This document shows, piece after piece, positions 12,450 through 25,266 of a stretch of DNA of 64,000 nt (within the stretch, counting starts at the first letter, position 1; every line of letters begins with the position of its first letter). The DNA lies in contig CM055737.1 in NCBI GenBank assembly GCA_029465975.1, forward strand, positions 17,708,818 to 17,772,817. The letters are read 5' to 3'. Both the position numbers and the translations under genes were made by a program. Source of the stretch: Dallia pectoralis. Lineage: Eukaryota; Chordata; Actinopteri; Esociformes; Umbridae. The notes below the pieces were generated by a model. The model ran no database searches, was not told where the DNA came from, and saw nothing but the letters and a program-made list of their open reading frames with translations.

Positions 12450-12544
12450 TATTAGAAAGTTGAAATTACAGCTCTTATTGATTTCTTCACTGCATAATTA
12501 ACTTTTTGATTGATTGTTTCTTCCCGCCAAGAAAATAACAAAAT

Positions 12545-12656
12545 GCTTACAACACTAGATATTCCTAGGCGGTCTCCCATCCAAGTACTAACCAAGCCCG
12601 ACCATGTTTGGCTTCCGAGATCAGGCGGGCGTTTTCAGGGTGGTGTGGCCGTAAGC
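12545..12656 (-). pseudogene. 5S copy with 6-bp helix III deletion
   Basis: 112 bp, with CGCCCGCCTGATCTCGG at the lesion. The same product is present at 25789-25900. Confidence 0.72.
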
Positions 12657-13802
12657 TATTAGAAAAGTTGAAATTACAGCTCTTATTGATTTCTTCACTG
12701 CATAATTAACTTTTTGATTGATTGTTTCTTCCCGCCATGAAAATAACAAAATGCTTACAACACTAGATATTTCCAGGCGGTCTCCCTTCCAAGTACTAAC
12801 CAAGCCCAACCCTGCTTGGCTTCCGAGATCAGACGAGATCGGGCGTTTTCAGGGGGGTGTGGCCGTAAGCTATTAGAAAAGTTGAAATTACAGCTCTTAT
12901 TGATTTCTTCACTGCATAATTAACTTTTTGATTGATTGTTTCTTCCCGCCAAGAAAATAACAAAATGCTTACAACACTAGATATTCCCAGGCGGTCTCCC
13001 ATCCAAGTACTAACCAAGCCCGACCCTGTTTGGTTTCCGAGATCAGGCGTTTTCAGGGTGGTGTGGCCGTAGGGTATTAGAACATAAGAAAATACAGCTG
13101 TTATTGATTTCTTCACTGCATAATTAACTTTTTGATTGATTGTTTCTTCCCGCCAAGAAAATAACAAAATGCTTACAACACTAGATATTCCTAGGCGGTC
13201 TCCCATCCAAGTACTAACCAAGCCCGACCATGTTTTGCTTCCGAGATCGGGCGTTTTCATGGTGGTGTGGCCGTAAGCTATTAGAAAAGTTGAAATTACA
13301 GCTCTTATTGATTTCTTCATTGCATAATTAACTTTTTGATTGTTTGTTTCTTCCCGCCAAGAAAATAACAAAATGCTTACAACACTAGATATTCCCAGGC
13401 GGACACCCATCCAAGTACTAACCAAGCCCGACCCTGCTTGGCTTCCGAGATCAGATGAGATCGGGCGATTTCAGAGTGGTGTGGCCGTAAGCGATAAGAG
13501 AAGTTGAAATTACAGCTCTTATTGATTTCTTCACTGCATAATTAACTTTTTGATTGATTGTTTCTTCCCGCCATGAAAATAACAAAATGCTTACAACACT
13601 AGATATTCCTAGGCGGTCTCCCATCCAAGTACTAACCAAGCCCAAATCTGCTTGGCTTCCGAGATCAGTCGAGATCGGGCGTTTTCAGGGTGGTGTGGCC
13701 GTAAGCTATTAGAAAAGTTGAAATTACAGCTCTTATTGATTTCTTCACTGCATATTTAACTTTTTGATTGATTGTTTCTTCCCGCCAAGAAAATAACAAA
13801 AT

Positions 13803-13920
13803 GCTTACAACACTAGATATTCCTAGGCGGTCTCCCATCCAAGTACTAACCAAGCCCGACCCTGCTTGGCTTCCGAGATCAGACGAGATCGGGCGTTTTC
13901 AGGGTGGTGTGGCCGTAAGC
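13803..13920 (-). rRNA. 5S rRNA gene, consensus (C63 form)
   Basis: Exact majority sequence. The next copies, 14017 and 14231, are full length in the T63 form; 14017 differs by one base in box C. Confidence 0.87.
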
Positions 13921-14230
13921 TATTAGAAAAGTTGAAATTACAGCTCTTATTGATTTCTTCACTGCATAATTAACTTTTTGATTGATTGTTTCTTCCCGCC
14001 AAGAAAATAACAAAATGCTTACAACACTAGATATTCCCAGGCGGTCTCCCATCCAAGTACTAACCAAGCCCAACCCTGCTTGGCTTCCGAGATCAGACGA
14101 GATCGGGCGTTTTCAGGGTGGTGTGGCCGTAAGCTATTAGAAAAGTTGAAATTACAGCTCTTATTGATTTCTTCACTGCATAATTAACTTTTTGATTGAT
14201 TGTTTCTTCCCGCCAAGAAAATAACAAAAT

Positions 14231-14348
14231 GCTTACAACACTAGATATTCCTAGGCGGTCTCCCATCCAAGTACTAACCAAGCCCAACCCTGCTTGGCTT
14301 CCGAGATCAGACGAGATCGGGCGTTTTCAGGGTGGTGTGGCCGTAAGC
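14231..14348 (-). rRNA. 5S rRNA gene, consensus (T63 form)
   Basis: Exact majority sequence with T63. It is followed by two copies with a 2-bp helix III loss (14445, 14657). Confidence 0.86.
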
Positions 14349-14444
14349 TATTAGAAAAGTTGAAATTACAGCTCTTATTGATTTCTTCACTGCATAATTA
14401 ACTTTTTGATTGATTGTTTCTTCCCGCCAAGAAAATAACAAAAT

Positions 14445-14560
14445 GCTTACAACACTAGATATTCCTAGGCGGTCTCCCATCCAAGTACTAACCAAGCCCG
14501 ACCCTGCTTGGCTTCCGAGATCAGGAGATCGGGCGTTTTCAGGGTGGTGTGGCCGTAAGC
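14445..14560 (-). pseudogene. 5S copy with 2-bp loop C deletion
   Basis: 116 bp, GATCTCCTGATCTC in place of GATCTCGTCTGATCTC. The following unit, 14657-14772, has the same loss, so the defect has spread by duplication or conversion. Confidence 0.7.
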
Positions 14561-16337
14561 TATTAGAAAAGTTGAAATTACAGCTCTTATTGATTTCTTC
14601 ACTGCATAATTAACTTTTTGATTGATTGTTTCTTCCCGCCATGAAAATAACAAAATGCTTACAACACTAGATATTCCTAGGCGGTCTCCCATCCAAGTAC
14701 TAACCAAGCCCGACCCTGCATGGCTTCCGAGATCAGGAGATCGGGCGTTTTCAGGGTGTTGTGGCCGTAAGCTATTAGAAAAGTTGAAATTACAGCTCTT
14801 ATTGATTTCTTCACTGCATAATTAACTTTTTGATTGATTGTTTCTTCCCGCCAAGAAAATAACAAAATGCTTACAACACTAGATATTCCTAGGCGGTCTC
14901 CCATCCAAGTACTAACCAAGCCCGACCCTGGTTGGCTTCCGAGATCAGACGAGATCAGGCGTTTTCAGGGTGGTGTGGCCGTAGGGCTATTAGAACATTT
15001 GAAATTACAGCTCTTATTGATTTCTTCACTGCATAATTAACTTTTTGATTGATTGTTTCTTCCCGCCAAGAAAATAACAAAATGCTTACAACACTAGATA
15101 TTCCTAGGCGGTCTCCCATCCAAGTACTAACCAAGCCCGACCCTGTTTGGCTTCCGAGATCGGGCGTTTTCAGGGTGGTGTGGCCGTAAGCTATTAGAAA
15201 AGTTGAAATTACAGCTCTTATTGATTTCTTCACTGCATAATTAACTTTTTGATTGATTGTTTCTTCCCGCCCAGAAAATAACATAATGCTTACAACACTA
15301 GATATTTCCAGGCGGTCTCCCATCCAAGTACTAACCAAGCCCAACCCTGCTTGGCTTCCGAGATCAGACGAGATCGGGCGTTTTCAGGGGGGTGTGGCCG
15401 TAAGCTGTTATAAACGTTGAAATTACAGCTCTTATTGATTTCTTCACTGCATAATTAACTTTTTGATTGAGTGTTTCTTCCCGCCAAGAAAATAACAAAA
15501 TGCTTACAACACTAGATATTCCTAGGCGGTCTCCCATCCAATTACTAACCAAGCCCGACCCTGCTTGGCTTCCGAGATCAGGCGTTTTCAGGGTGGTGTG
15601 GCCGTAAGCTAGCAGAGCAGTTGAAAATACAGCTCTTATTGATTTCTTCACTCTATAATTAACTTTTTGATTGACTGTTTCTTCCCGCCAAGAAAATAAC
15701 AAAATGCTTACAACACTAGATATTCCTAGGCGGTCTCCCATCAAATTACTAACCAAGCCCGACCCTGCTTGGCTTCCGAGATCAGGCGTTTTCAGGGTGG
15801 TGTGGCCGTAAGCTATTAGAGCAGTTGAAAATACAGCTCTTATTGATTTCTTCACTGCATAATTAACTTTTTGATTGATTGTTTCTTCCCGCCAAGAAAA
15901 TAGCAAAATGCTTACTACACTAGATATTCCTATGCGGTCTCCCATCCAAGTACTAACCAAGCCCGACCCTGCTTGGCTTCCGAGGTCAGATGAGATCGGG
16001 CGTTTTCAGGGTGGTGTGGCTGTAAGCTATTAGAAAAGTTGAAATTACAGCTGTTATTGATTTCTTCACTGCATAATTAACTTTTTGATTGATTGTTTCT
16101 TCCCGCCAAGAAAATAACAAAATGCTTACAACACTAGATATTCCTAGGCGGTCTCCCATCCAAGTACTAACCAAGCCCGACCCTGCTTGGCTTCCGAGAT
16201 CAGACGAGATCGGGCGTTTTCAGGGTGGTGTGGCCGTAAGTGATAAGACAAGTTGAAATTACAGCTCTTATTGATTTCTTCACTGCATAATTAACTTTTT
16301 GATTGATTGTTTCTTCCCGCCATGAAAATAACAAAAT

Positions 16338-19155
16338 TGTTACAACACTAGATATTCCTAGGCGGTCTCCCATCCAAGTACTAACCAAGCCCAACTCTGC
16401 TTGGCTTCCGAGATCAGACGAGATCGGGCGTTTTCAGGGTGGTGTGGCCGTTAGCGATAAGACAAGTTGAAATTACAGCTCTTATTGATTTCTTCACTGC
16501 ATAATTAACTTTTTGATTGATTGTTTCTTCCCGCCATGAAAATAACAAAATGCTTACAACACTAGATATTCCTAGGCGGTCTCCCATCCAAGTACTAACC
16601 AAGCCCAACCCTGCTTGGCTTCCGAGATCAGACGAGATCGGGCATTTTCAGGGTGGTGTGGCCGTAAGCTATTAGAAAAGTTGAAATTACAGCTCTTATT
16701 GATTTCTTCAATGCATAATTAACTTTATGATTGATTGTTTCTTCCCGCCATGAAAATAACAAAATGCTTACAACACTAGATATTCCTAGGCGGTCTCCCA
16801 TCCAAGTACTAACCAAGCCCGACCCTGCTTGGCTTACGAGATCAGAAGAGATCGGGTGTTTTCAGGCTGGTGTGGCCGTAAGCTATTAGAGAAGTTGAAA
16901 TTACAGCTCTTATTGATTTCTTCACTGCATAATTAACTTTTTGATTGATTGTTTCTTCCCGCCAAGAAAATAACAAAAGGCTTACAACACTGGATATTCC
17001 TAGGCGGTCTCCTATCCAATTACTAACCAAGCCCGACCCTGCTTGGCTTCCGAGATCAGGCGTTTTCAGGGTGGTGTGGACATAAGCTATTAGAACATTT
17101 GAAAATACAGCTCTAATTGATTTCTTCACTGCATAATTAACTTTTTGATTGATTGTTTCTTCCCGCCAAGAAAATAACAAAATGCATACAACACTAGACA
17201 GTCCTAGACGGTCTCGCATCCAAGTACTAACCAAGCCTGACCCTGCTTGGCTTCCGAGATCAGACGAGATCGGGCGTTTTCAGGGTGGTGTGGCCGTAAG
17301 CTGTTATAGAAGTTGAAATTACAGCTCTTATTGATTTCTTCACTGCATAATTAACTTTTTGATTGATTGTTTCTTCCGGCCAAGAAAATAACAAAAGGCT
17401 TACAACACTAGATATTCCTAGGCGGTCTCCCATCCAATTACTAACCAAGCCTGACCCTGCTTGGCTTCCGAGATCAGGCGTTTTCAGGGTGGTGTGGACA
17501 TAAGCTATTATAACATTTGAAAATACAGCTCTAATTGATTTCTTCACTGCATAATTAACTTTTTGATTGATTGTTTCTTCCCGCCAAGAAAATAACAAAC
17601 TGCTTACATTACTAGATATTCCTAGGCGGTCTCCCATCCAAGCCCGACCCTGCATGGCTTCCGAGATCAGACGAGATCGGGCGTTTTCAGGGTGGTGTGG
17701 CCGTAAGCTATTAGAACATTTGAAAATACAGCTCTGATTGATTTCTTCACTGCATAATTACCTTTTTGATTGATTGTTTCTTCCCACCAAGAAAATAACA
17801 AAATGCTTACAACACTAGAAATTCCTAGGCGGTCTCCCATCCAAGTACTAACCAAGCCCAACCCTGCTTGGCTTCCGAAATCAGACGAGATCGGGCGTTT
17901 TCAGGATGATGTGGCCGCAAGCTGTTATAAAAGTTGAAATTACAGCTCTTATTGATTTCTTCACTGAATAATTAACTTTTTGATTGATTGTTTCTTCCCG
18001 CCAAGAAAATAACAATATGCTTACAACACTAGATATTCCTAGGCGGTCTCCCATCCAATTACTAACCAAGCCCGACACTGCTTGGCTTCCGAGATCAGGC
18101 GTTTTCAGGGTGGTGTGGCCGTAAGCTTTTAGAGCAGTTGAAAAACAGCTCTTATCGATTTCTTCACTGCATAATTAACTTTTTGATTGATTGTTTCTTC
18201 CCGCCAAGAAAATAACAAAATGCTTACAACACTAGACAGTCCTAGACGGTCTCGCATCCAAGTACTAACCAAGCCTGACCCTGCTTGGCTTCCGAGATCA
18301 GACGAGATCGGGCGTTTTCAGGGTGGTGTGGCCGTAAGCTGTTATAAAAGTTGAAATTACAGCTCTTATTGATTTCTTCACTGCATAATTAACTTTTTGA
18401 TTGATTGTTTCTTCCCGCCAAGAAAATAACAAAAGGCTTACAACACTAGATATTCCTAGGCGGTCTCCCATCCAATTACTAACCAAGCCCGACCCTGCTT
18501 GGCTTCCGAGATCAGGCGTTTTCAGGGTGGTGTGGACATAAGCTATTATAACATTTGAAAATACAGCTCTAATTGATTTCTTCACTGCATAATTAACTTT
18601 TTGATTGATTGTTTCTTCCCGCCAAGAAAATAACAAACTGCTTACATTACTAGATATTCCTAGGCGGTCTCCCATCCAAGCCCGACCCTGCATGGCTTCC
18701 GAGATCAGACGAGATCGGGCGTTTTCAGGATGATGTGGCCGCAAGCTGTTATAAAAGTTGAAATTACAGCTCTTATTGATTTCTTCACTGAATAATTAAC
18801 TTTTTGATTGATTGTTTCTTCCCGCCAAGAAAATAACAATATGCTTACAACACTAGATATTCCTAGGCGGTCTCCCATCCAAGCCCGAGCCCTGCATTGG
18901 CTTCCGAGATCAGACGAGATCGGGCGTTTTCAGGATGATGTGGCCGTAAGCTGTTATAAAAGTTGAAATTACAGCTCTTATTGATTTCTTCACTGAATAA
19001 TTAACTTTTTGATTGATTGTTTCTTCCCGCCAAGAAAATAACAAAATGCTTACAACACTAGATATTCCTAGGCGGTCTCCCATCCAAGTACTAACCAAGC
19101 CCGACACTGCTTGGCTTCCGAGATCAGGCGTTTTCAGGGTGGTGTGGCCGTAAGC
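16338..19155 (-). repeat. Higher-order module, copy A
   Basis: Characteristic order of classes by low end: full (16766, CTTACGAG mark), deleted, full (17184, ACAGTCC mark), deleted, 11-bp-deleted (17602), full (17805, GAAATTCC mark), deleted, full (18222), deleted, 11-bp-deleted (18640, 18843), deleted. It matches 31569-34385 with a shift of 15231-15232 bp. Confidence 0.8.
17602..17708 (-). pseudogene. 5S copy with 11-bp deletion between boxes A and C
   Basis: Example of the second recurrent class (17602, 18640, 18843, 20300, 21338, 21541, 24528, 29063, 32833, 33872, 34075, 34686, 37397, 51264). CTTGGTTAGTACTTGG is collapsed to CTTGG, removing the intermediate element and moving box C 11 bp toward box A. 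TFIIIA-dependent initiation should be impaired. Loop C is intact in this class. Confidence 0.82.
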
Positions 19156-19464
19156 TTTTAGAGCAGTTGAAAAACAGCTCTTATTGATTTCTTCACTGCA
19201 TAATTAACTTTTTGATTGATTGTTTCTTCCCGCCAAGAAAATAACAAAATGCTTACAACACTAGATATTCCTAGGCGGTCTCCCATCCAAATACTAACCA
19301 AGCCCAACCCTGCTTGGCTTCCGAGATCAGACGAGATCGGGCATTTTCAGGGTGGTGTGGCCGTAAGCTATTAGAAAAGTTGAAATTACAGCTCTTATTG
19401 ATTTCTTCACTGCATAATTAACTTTTTGATTGATTGTTTCTTCCCGCCATGAAAATAACAAAAT

Positions 19465-21851
19465 GCTTACAACACTAGATATTCCTAGGCGGTCTCCCAT
19501 CCAAGTACTAACCAAGCCCGACCCTGCTTGGCTTCGAGATCAGAAGAGATCGGGTGTTTTCAGGCTGGTGTGGCCGTAAGCTATTAGAAAGTTGAAATTA
19601 CAGCTCTTATTGATTTCTTCACTGCATAATTAACTTTTTGATTGATTGTTTCTTCCCGCCAAGAAAATAACAAAATGGCTTACAACACTAGATATTCCTA
19701 GGCGGTCTCCCATCCAAGTACTAACCAAGCCCGACCCTGCTTGGCTTCCGAGATCAGGCGTTTTCAGGGTGGTGTGGACATAAGCTATTAGAACATTTGA
19801 AAATACAGCTCTAATTGATTTCTTCACTGCATAATTAACTTTTTGATTGATTGTTTCTTCCCGCCAAGAAAATAACAAAATGCATACAACACTAGACAGT
19901 CCTAGACGGTCTCCCATCCAAGTACTAACCAAGCCTGACCCTGCTTGGCTTCCGAGATCAGACGAGATCGGGCGTTTTCAGGGTGGTGTGGCCGTAAGCT
20001 GTTATAGAAGTTGAAATTACAGCTCTTATTGATTTCTTCACTGCATAATTAACTTTTTGATTGATTGTTTCTTCCCGCCAAGAAAATAACAAAAGGCTTA
20101 CAACACTAGATATTCCTAGGCGGTCTCCCATCCAATTACTAACCAAGCCTGACCCTGCTTGGCTTCCGAGATCAGGCGTTTTCAGGGTGGTGTGGACATA
20201 AGCTATTATAACATTTGAAAATACAGCTCTAATTGATTTCTTCACTGCATAATTAACTTTTTGATTGATTGTTTCTTCCCGCCAAGAAAATAACAAACTG
20301 CTTACATTACTAGATATTCCTAGGCGGTCTCCCATCCAAGCCCGACCCTGCATGGCTTCCGAGATCAGACGAGATCGGGCGTTTTCAGGGTGGTGTGGCC
20401 GTAAGCTATTAGAACATTTGAAAATACAGCTCTGATTGATTTCTTCACTGCATAATTACCTTTTTGATTGATTGTTTCTTCCCACCAAGAAAATAACAAA
20501 ATGCTTACAACACTAGAAATTCCTAGGCGGTCTCCCATCCAAGTACTAACCAAGCCCAACCCTGCTTGGCTTCCGAAATCAGACGAGATCGGGCGTTTTC
20601 AGGATGATGTGGCCGCAAGCTGTTATAAAAGTTGAAATTACAGCTCTTATTGATTTCTTCACTGAATAATTAACTTTTTGATTGATTGTTTCTTCCCGCC
20701 AAGAAAATAACAATATGCTTACAACACTAGATATTCCTAGGCGGTCTCCCATCCAATTACTAACCAAGCCCGACACTGCTTGGCTTCCGAGACCAGGCGT
20801 TTTCAGGGTGGTGTGGCCGTAAGCTTTTAGAGCAGTTGAAAAACAGCTCTTATTGATTTCTTCACTGCATAATTAACTTTTTGATTGATTGTTTCTTCCC
20901 GCCAAGAAAATAACAAAATGCTTACAACACTAGACAGTCCTAGACGGTCTCGCATCCAAGTACTAACCAAGCCTGACCCTGCTTGGCTTCCGAGATCAGA
21001 CGAGATCGGGCGTTTTCAGGGTGGTGTGGCCGTAAGCTGTTATAAAAGTTGAAATTACAGCTCTTATTGATTTCTTCACTGCATAATTAACTTTTTGATT
21101 GATTGTTTCTTCCCGCCAAGAAAATAACAAAAGGCTTACAACACTAGATATTCCTAGGCGGTCTCCCATCCAATTACTAACCAAGCCCGACCCTGCTTGG
21201 CTTCCGAGATCAGGCGTTTTCAGGGTGGTGTGGACATAAGCTATTATAACATTTGAAAATACAGCTCTAATTGATTTCTTCACTGCATAATTAACTTTTT
21301 GATTGATTGTTTCTTCCCGCCAAGAAAATAACAAACTGCTTACATTACTAGATATTCCTAGGCGGTCTCCCATCCAAGCCCGACCCTGCATGGCTTCCGA
21401 GATCAGACGAGATCGGGCGTTTTCAGGATGATGTGGCCGCAAGCTGTTATAAAAGTTGAAATTACAGCTCTTATTGATTTCTTCACTGAATAATTAACTT
21501 TTTGATTGATTGTTTCTTCCCGCCAAGAAAATAACAATATGCTTACAACACTAGATATTCCTAGGCGGTCTCCCATCCAAGCCCGACCCTGCATGGCTTC
21601 CGAGATCAGACGAGATCGGGCGTTTTCAGGATGATGTGGCCGTAAGCTGTTATAAAAGTTGAAATTACAGCTCTTATTGATTTCTTCACTGAATAATTAA
21701 CTTTTTGATTGATTGTTTCTTCCCGCCAAGAAAATAACAATATGCTTACAACACTAGATATTCCTAGGCGGTCTCCCATCCAAGTACTAACCAAGCCCGA
21801 CACTGCTTGGCTTCCGAGATCAGGCGTTTTCAGGGTGGTGTGGCCGTAAGC
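19465..21851 (-). repeat. Higher-order module, copy B
   Basis: Same order as copy A, shifted by 2698 bp from 17398 to 21647. Confidence 0.8.
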
Positions 21852-21947
21852 TTTTAGAGCAGTTGAAAAAACAGCTCTTATTGATTTCTTCACTGCATAA
21901 TTAACTTTTTGATTGATTGTTTCTTCCCGCCAAGAAAATAACAAAAG

Positions 21948-22035
21948 GCTTACAACACTAGATATTCCTAGGCGGTCTCCCATCCAAGCCTAACCAAGCC
22001 CTGCTTGGCTTCCGAGATCAGAAGAGAAAATCAGG
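21948..22035 (-). pseudogene. 5' truncated 5S copy fused to spacer
   Basis: The 3' end and box C are present, box A region is altered (CCTAACCAAGCC in the printed strand), and after the helix III remnant the sequence jumps into spacer (TTCTTCACTGC), so roughly the first 30 bp of the gene are gone. Confidence 0.7.
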
Positions 22036-22065
22036 ATTTCTTCACTGCATAATTAACTTTTTGAT

Positions 22066-22138
22066 TTATTCCTAGGCGGTCTCCCATCCAAGCCCGACCC
22101 TGCATGGCTTCCGAGATCAGGGTGGTGTGGCCGTAAGC
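22066..22138 (-). pseudogene. 5S copy lacking its 3' end and part of helix III
   Basis: The spacer joins the gene directly at CCTAGGAATA, so about 18 bp of the 3' end and the terminator are missing. It has the 11-bp box A-C deletion as well, and most of the helix III segment is deleted. Confidence 0.7.
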
Positions 22139-22865
22139 TATTAGAACATTTGAAAATACAGCTCTGATTGATTTCTTCACTGCATAATTAACTTTTTGAT
22201 TGATTGTTTCTTCCCACCAAGAAAATAACAAAATGCTTACAACACTAGAAATTCCTAGGCGGTCTCCCATCCAAGTACTAACCAAGCCCAACCCTGCTTG
22301 GCTTCCGAAATCAGACGAGATCGGGCGTTTTCAGGATGATGTGGCCGTAAGCTGTTATAAAAGTTGAAATTACAGCTCTTATTGATTTCTTCACTGAATA
22401 ATTAACTTTTTGATTGATTGTTTCTTCCCGCCAAGAAAATAACAATATGCTTACAACACTAGATATTCCTAGGCGGTCTCCCATCCAATTACTAACCAAG
22501 CCCGACACTGCTTGGCTTCCGAGATCAGGCGTTTTCAGGGTGGTGTGGCCGTAAGCTTTTAGAGCAGTTGAAAAACAGCTCTTATCGATTTCTTCACTGC
22601 ATAATTAACTTTTTGATTGATTGTTTCTTCCCGCCAAGAAAATAACAAAATGCTTACAACACTAGACATTCCTAGGCGGTCTCCCATCCAAATACTAACC
22701 AAGCCCAACCCTGCTTGGCTTCCGAGATCAGACGAGATCGGGCATTTTCAGGGTGGTGTGGCCGTAAGCTATTAGAAAAGTTGAAATTACAGCTCTTATT
22801 GATTTCTTCACTGCATAATTAACTTTTTGATTGTTTGTTTCTTCCCGCCATGAAAATAACAAAAT

Positions 22866-24634
22866 GCTTACAACACTAGATATTCCTAGGCGGTCTCCCA
22901 TCCAAGTACTAACCAAGCCCGACCCTGCTTGGCTTACGAGATCAGAAGAGATCGGGTGTTTTCAGGCTGGTGTGGCCGTAAGCTATTAGAGAAGTTGAAA
23001 TTACAGCTCTTATTGATTTCTTCACTGCATAATTAACTTTTTGATTGATTGTTTCTTCCCGCCAAGAAAATAACAAAAGGCTTACAACACTGGAGATTCC
23101 TAGGCGGTCTCCTATCCAATTACTAACCAAGCCCGACCCTGCTTGGCTTCCGAGATCAGGCGTTTTCAGGGTGGTGTGGACATAAGCTATTAGAACATTT
23201 GAAAATACAGCTCTAATTGATTTCTTCACTGCATAATTAACTTTTTGATTGATTGTTTCTTCCCGCCAAGAAAATAACAAAATGCATACAACACTAGACA
23301 GTCCTAGACGGTCTCGCATCCAAGTACTAACCAAGCCTGACCCTGCTTGGCTTCCGAGATCAGACGAGATCGGGCCTTTTCAGGGTGGTGTGGCCGTAAG
23401 CTGTTATAGAAGTTGAAATTACAGCTCTTATTGATTTCTTCACTGCATAATTAACTTTTTGATTGATTGTTTCTTCCCGCCAAGAAAATAACAAAAGGCT
23501 TACAACACTAGATATTCCTAGGCGGTCTCCCATCCAATTACTAACCAAGCCTGACCCTGCTTGGCTTCCGAGATCAGGCGTTTTCAGGGTGGTGTGGACA
23601 TAAGCTATTATAACATTTGAAAATACAGCTCTAATTGATTTCTTCACTGCATAATTAACTTTTTGATTGATTGTTTCTTCCCACCAAGAAAATAACAAAA
23701 TGCTTACAACACTAGAAATTCCTAGGCGGTCTCCCATCCAAGTACTAACCAAGCCCAAACCTGCTTGGCTTCCGAAATCAGACGAGATCGGGCGTTTTCA
23801 GGATGATGTGGCCGCAAGCTGTTATAAAAGTTGAAATTACAGCTCTTATTGATTTCTTCACTGAATAATTAACTTTTTGATTGATTGTTTCTTCCCGCCA
23901 AGAAAATAACAATATGCTTACAACACTAGATATTCCTAGGCGGTCTCCCATCCAATTACTAACCAAGCCCGACACTGCTTGGCTTCCGAGATCAGGCGTT
24001 TTCAGGGTGGTGTGGCCGTAAGCTTTTAGAGCAGTTGAAAAAACAGCTCTTATCGATTTCTTCACTGCATAATTAACTTTTTGACTGATTGTTTCTTCCC
24101 GCCAAGAAAATAACAAAATGCTTACAACACTAGACAGTCTCGCATCCAAGTACTAACCAAGCCTGACCCTGCTTGGCTTCCGAGATCAGACGAGATCGGG
24201 CGTTTTCAGGGTGGTGTGGCCGTAAGCTGTTATAAAAGTTGAAATTACAGCTCTTATTGATTTCTTCACTGCATAATTAACTTTTTGATTGATTGTTTCT
24301 TCCCGCCAAGAAAATAACAAAAGGCTTACAACACTAGATATTCCTAGGCGGTCTCCCATCCAATTACTAACCAAGCCCGACCCTGCTTGGCTTCCGAGAT
24401 CAGGCGTTTTCAGGGTGGTGTGGACATAAGCTATTATAACATTTGAAAATACAGCTCTAATTGATTTCTTCACTGCATAATTAACTTTTTGATTGATTGT
24501 TTCTTCCCGCCAAGAAAATAACAAACTGCTTACATTACTAGATATTCCTAGGCGGTCTCCCATCCAAGCCCGACCCTGCATGGCTTCCGAGATCAGACGA
24601 GATCGGGCGTTTTCAGGATGATGTGGCCGCAAGC
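22866..24634 (-). repeat. Higher-order module, copy C (shortened)
   Basis: Shift of 6100 bp from copy A up to 23605. The 11-bp-deleted unit is then missing and the shift falls to about 5897, so one unit was lost. Confidence 0.78.
24120..24227 (-). pseudogene. 5S copy with box C-flank deletion
   Basis: 108 bp, but the missing 10 bp lie near the 3' side (CGAGACTGTCTAG in gene sense), not in helix III. The relatives at 18222, 20920 and 33454 show the parental form with ACCGTCTAGGACTGTCTAG, so a slip between the GTCTAG-like repeats explains it. Confidence 0.7.
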
Positions 24635-24730
24635 TGTTATAAAAGTTGAAATTACAGCTCTTATTGATTTCTTCACTGAATAATTAACTTTTTGATTGAT
24701 TGTTTCTTCCCGCCAAGAAAATAACAAAAT

Positions 24731-24848
24731 GCTTACAACACTAGATATTCCTAGGCGGTCTCCCATCCAAGTACTAACCAAGCCCAACCCTGCTTGGCTT
24801 CCGAGATCAGACGAGATCGGGCGTTTTCAGGGTGGTGTGGCCGTAAGC
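24731..24848 (-). rRNA. 5S rRNA gene, consensus (T63 form)
   Basis: First exact majority copy after about 10 kb of divergent modules. Its upstream spacer still has the module variant reading TATAAAAG in place of TATTAGAAAAG, so gene and spacer have different histories. Confidence 0.85.
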
Positions 24849-25148
24849 TGTTATAAAAGTTGAAATTACAGCTCTTATTGATTTCTTCACTGCATAATTA
24901 ACTTTTTGATTGATTGTTTCTTCCCGCCAAGAAAATAACAAAATGCTTACAACACTAGATATTCCTAGGCGGTCTCCCATCCAAGTACTAACCAAGCCCG
25001 ACCCTGCTTGGCTTCCGAGATCAGGCGTTTTCAGGGTGGTGTGGCCGTAAGCTTTTAGAGCAGTTGAAAATACAGCTCTTATTGATTTCTTCACTGCATA
25101 ATTAACTTTTTGATTGATTGTTTCTTCCCGCCAAGAAAATAACAAAAT

Positions 25149-25266
25149 GCTTACAACACTAGATATTCCTAGGCGGTCTCCCATCCAAGTACTAACCAAG
25201 CCCAACCCTGCTTGGCTTCCGAGATCAGACGAGATCGGGCGTTTTCAGGGTGGTGTGGCCGTAAGC
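25149..25266 (-). rRNA. 5S rRNA gene, consensus (T63 form)
   Basis: Exact majority sequence with T63, with a variant upstream spacer. Confidence 0.85.

Larger units (their letters stand above)
10983..16765 (-). repeat. 5S array block 3, units 54-80, rich in consensus genes
   Basis: Full-length genes have low ends at 11079, 11293, 11507, 12332, 12753, 13375, 13589, 13803, 14017, 14231, 14869, 15288, 15910, 16124, 16338, 16552. Genes with the 10-bp deletion start at 11721 (109 bp), 11924, 12128, 12967*, 13171, 15084, 15502, 15706. Smaller helix III deletions are at 12545-12656 (6 bp), 14445-14560 and 14657-14772 (2 bp each). The full-length fraction is higher here than in block 1. 16124 differs from the majority only at its first base. 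Confidence 0.9.
16766..24730 (-). repeat. 5S array block 4, higher-order modules A-C, units 81-119
   Basis: Full-length genes have low ends at 16766, 17184, 17805, 18222, 19251, 19465 (117 bp), 19882, 20503, 20920, 22235, 22652, 22866, 23284, 23702; nearly all carry several substitutions. Genes with the 10-bp deletion start at 16980, 17398, 18019, 18436, 19048, 19678, 20096, 20717, 21134, 21744, 22449, 23080, 23498, 23916, 24324. Genes with the 11-bp deletion between boxes A and C start at 17602, 18640, 18843, 20300, 21338, 21541, 24528. Broken units are at 21948-22035, 22066-22138 and 24120-24227. No exact consensus gene lies in this block. Confidence 0.88.
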
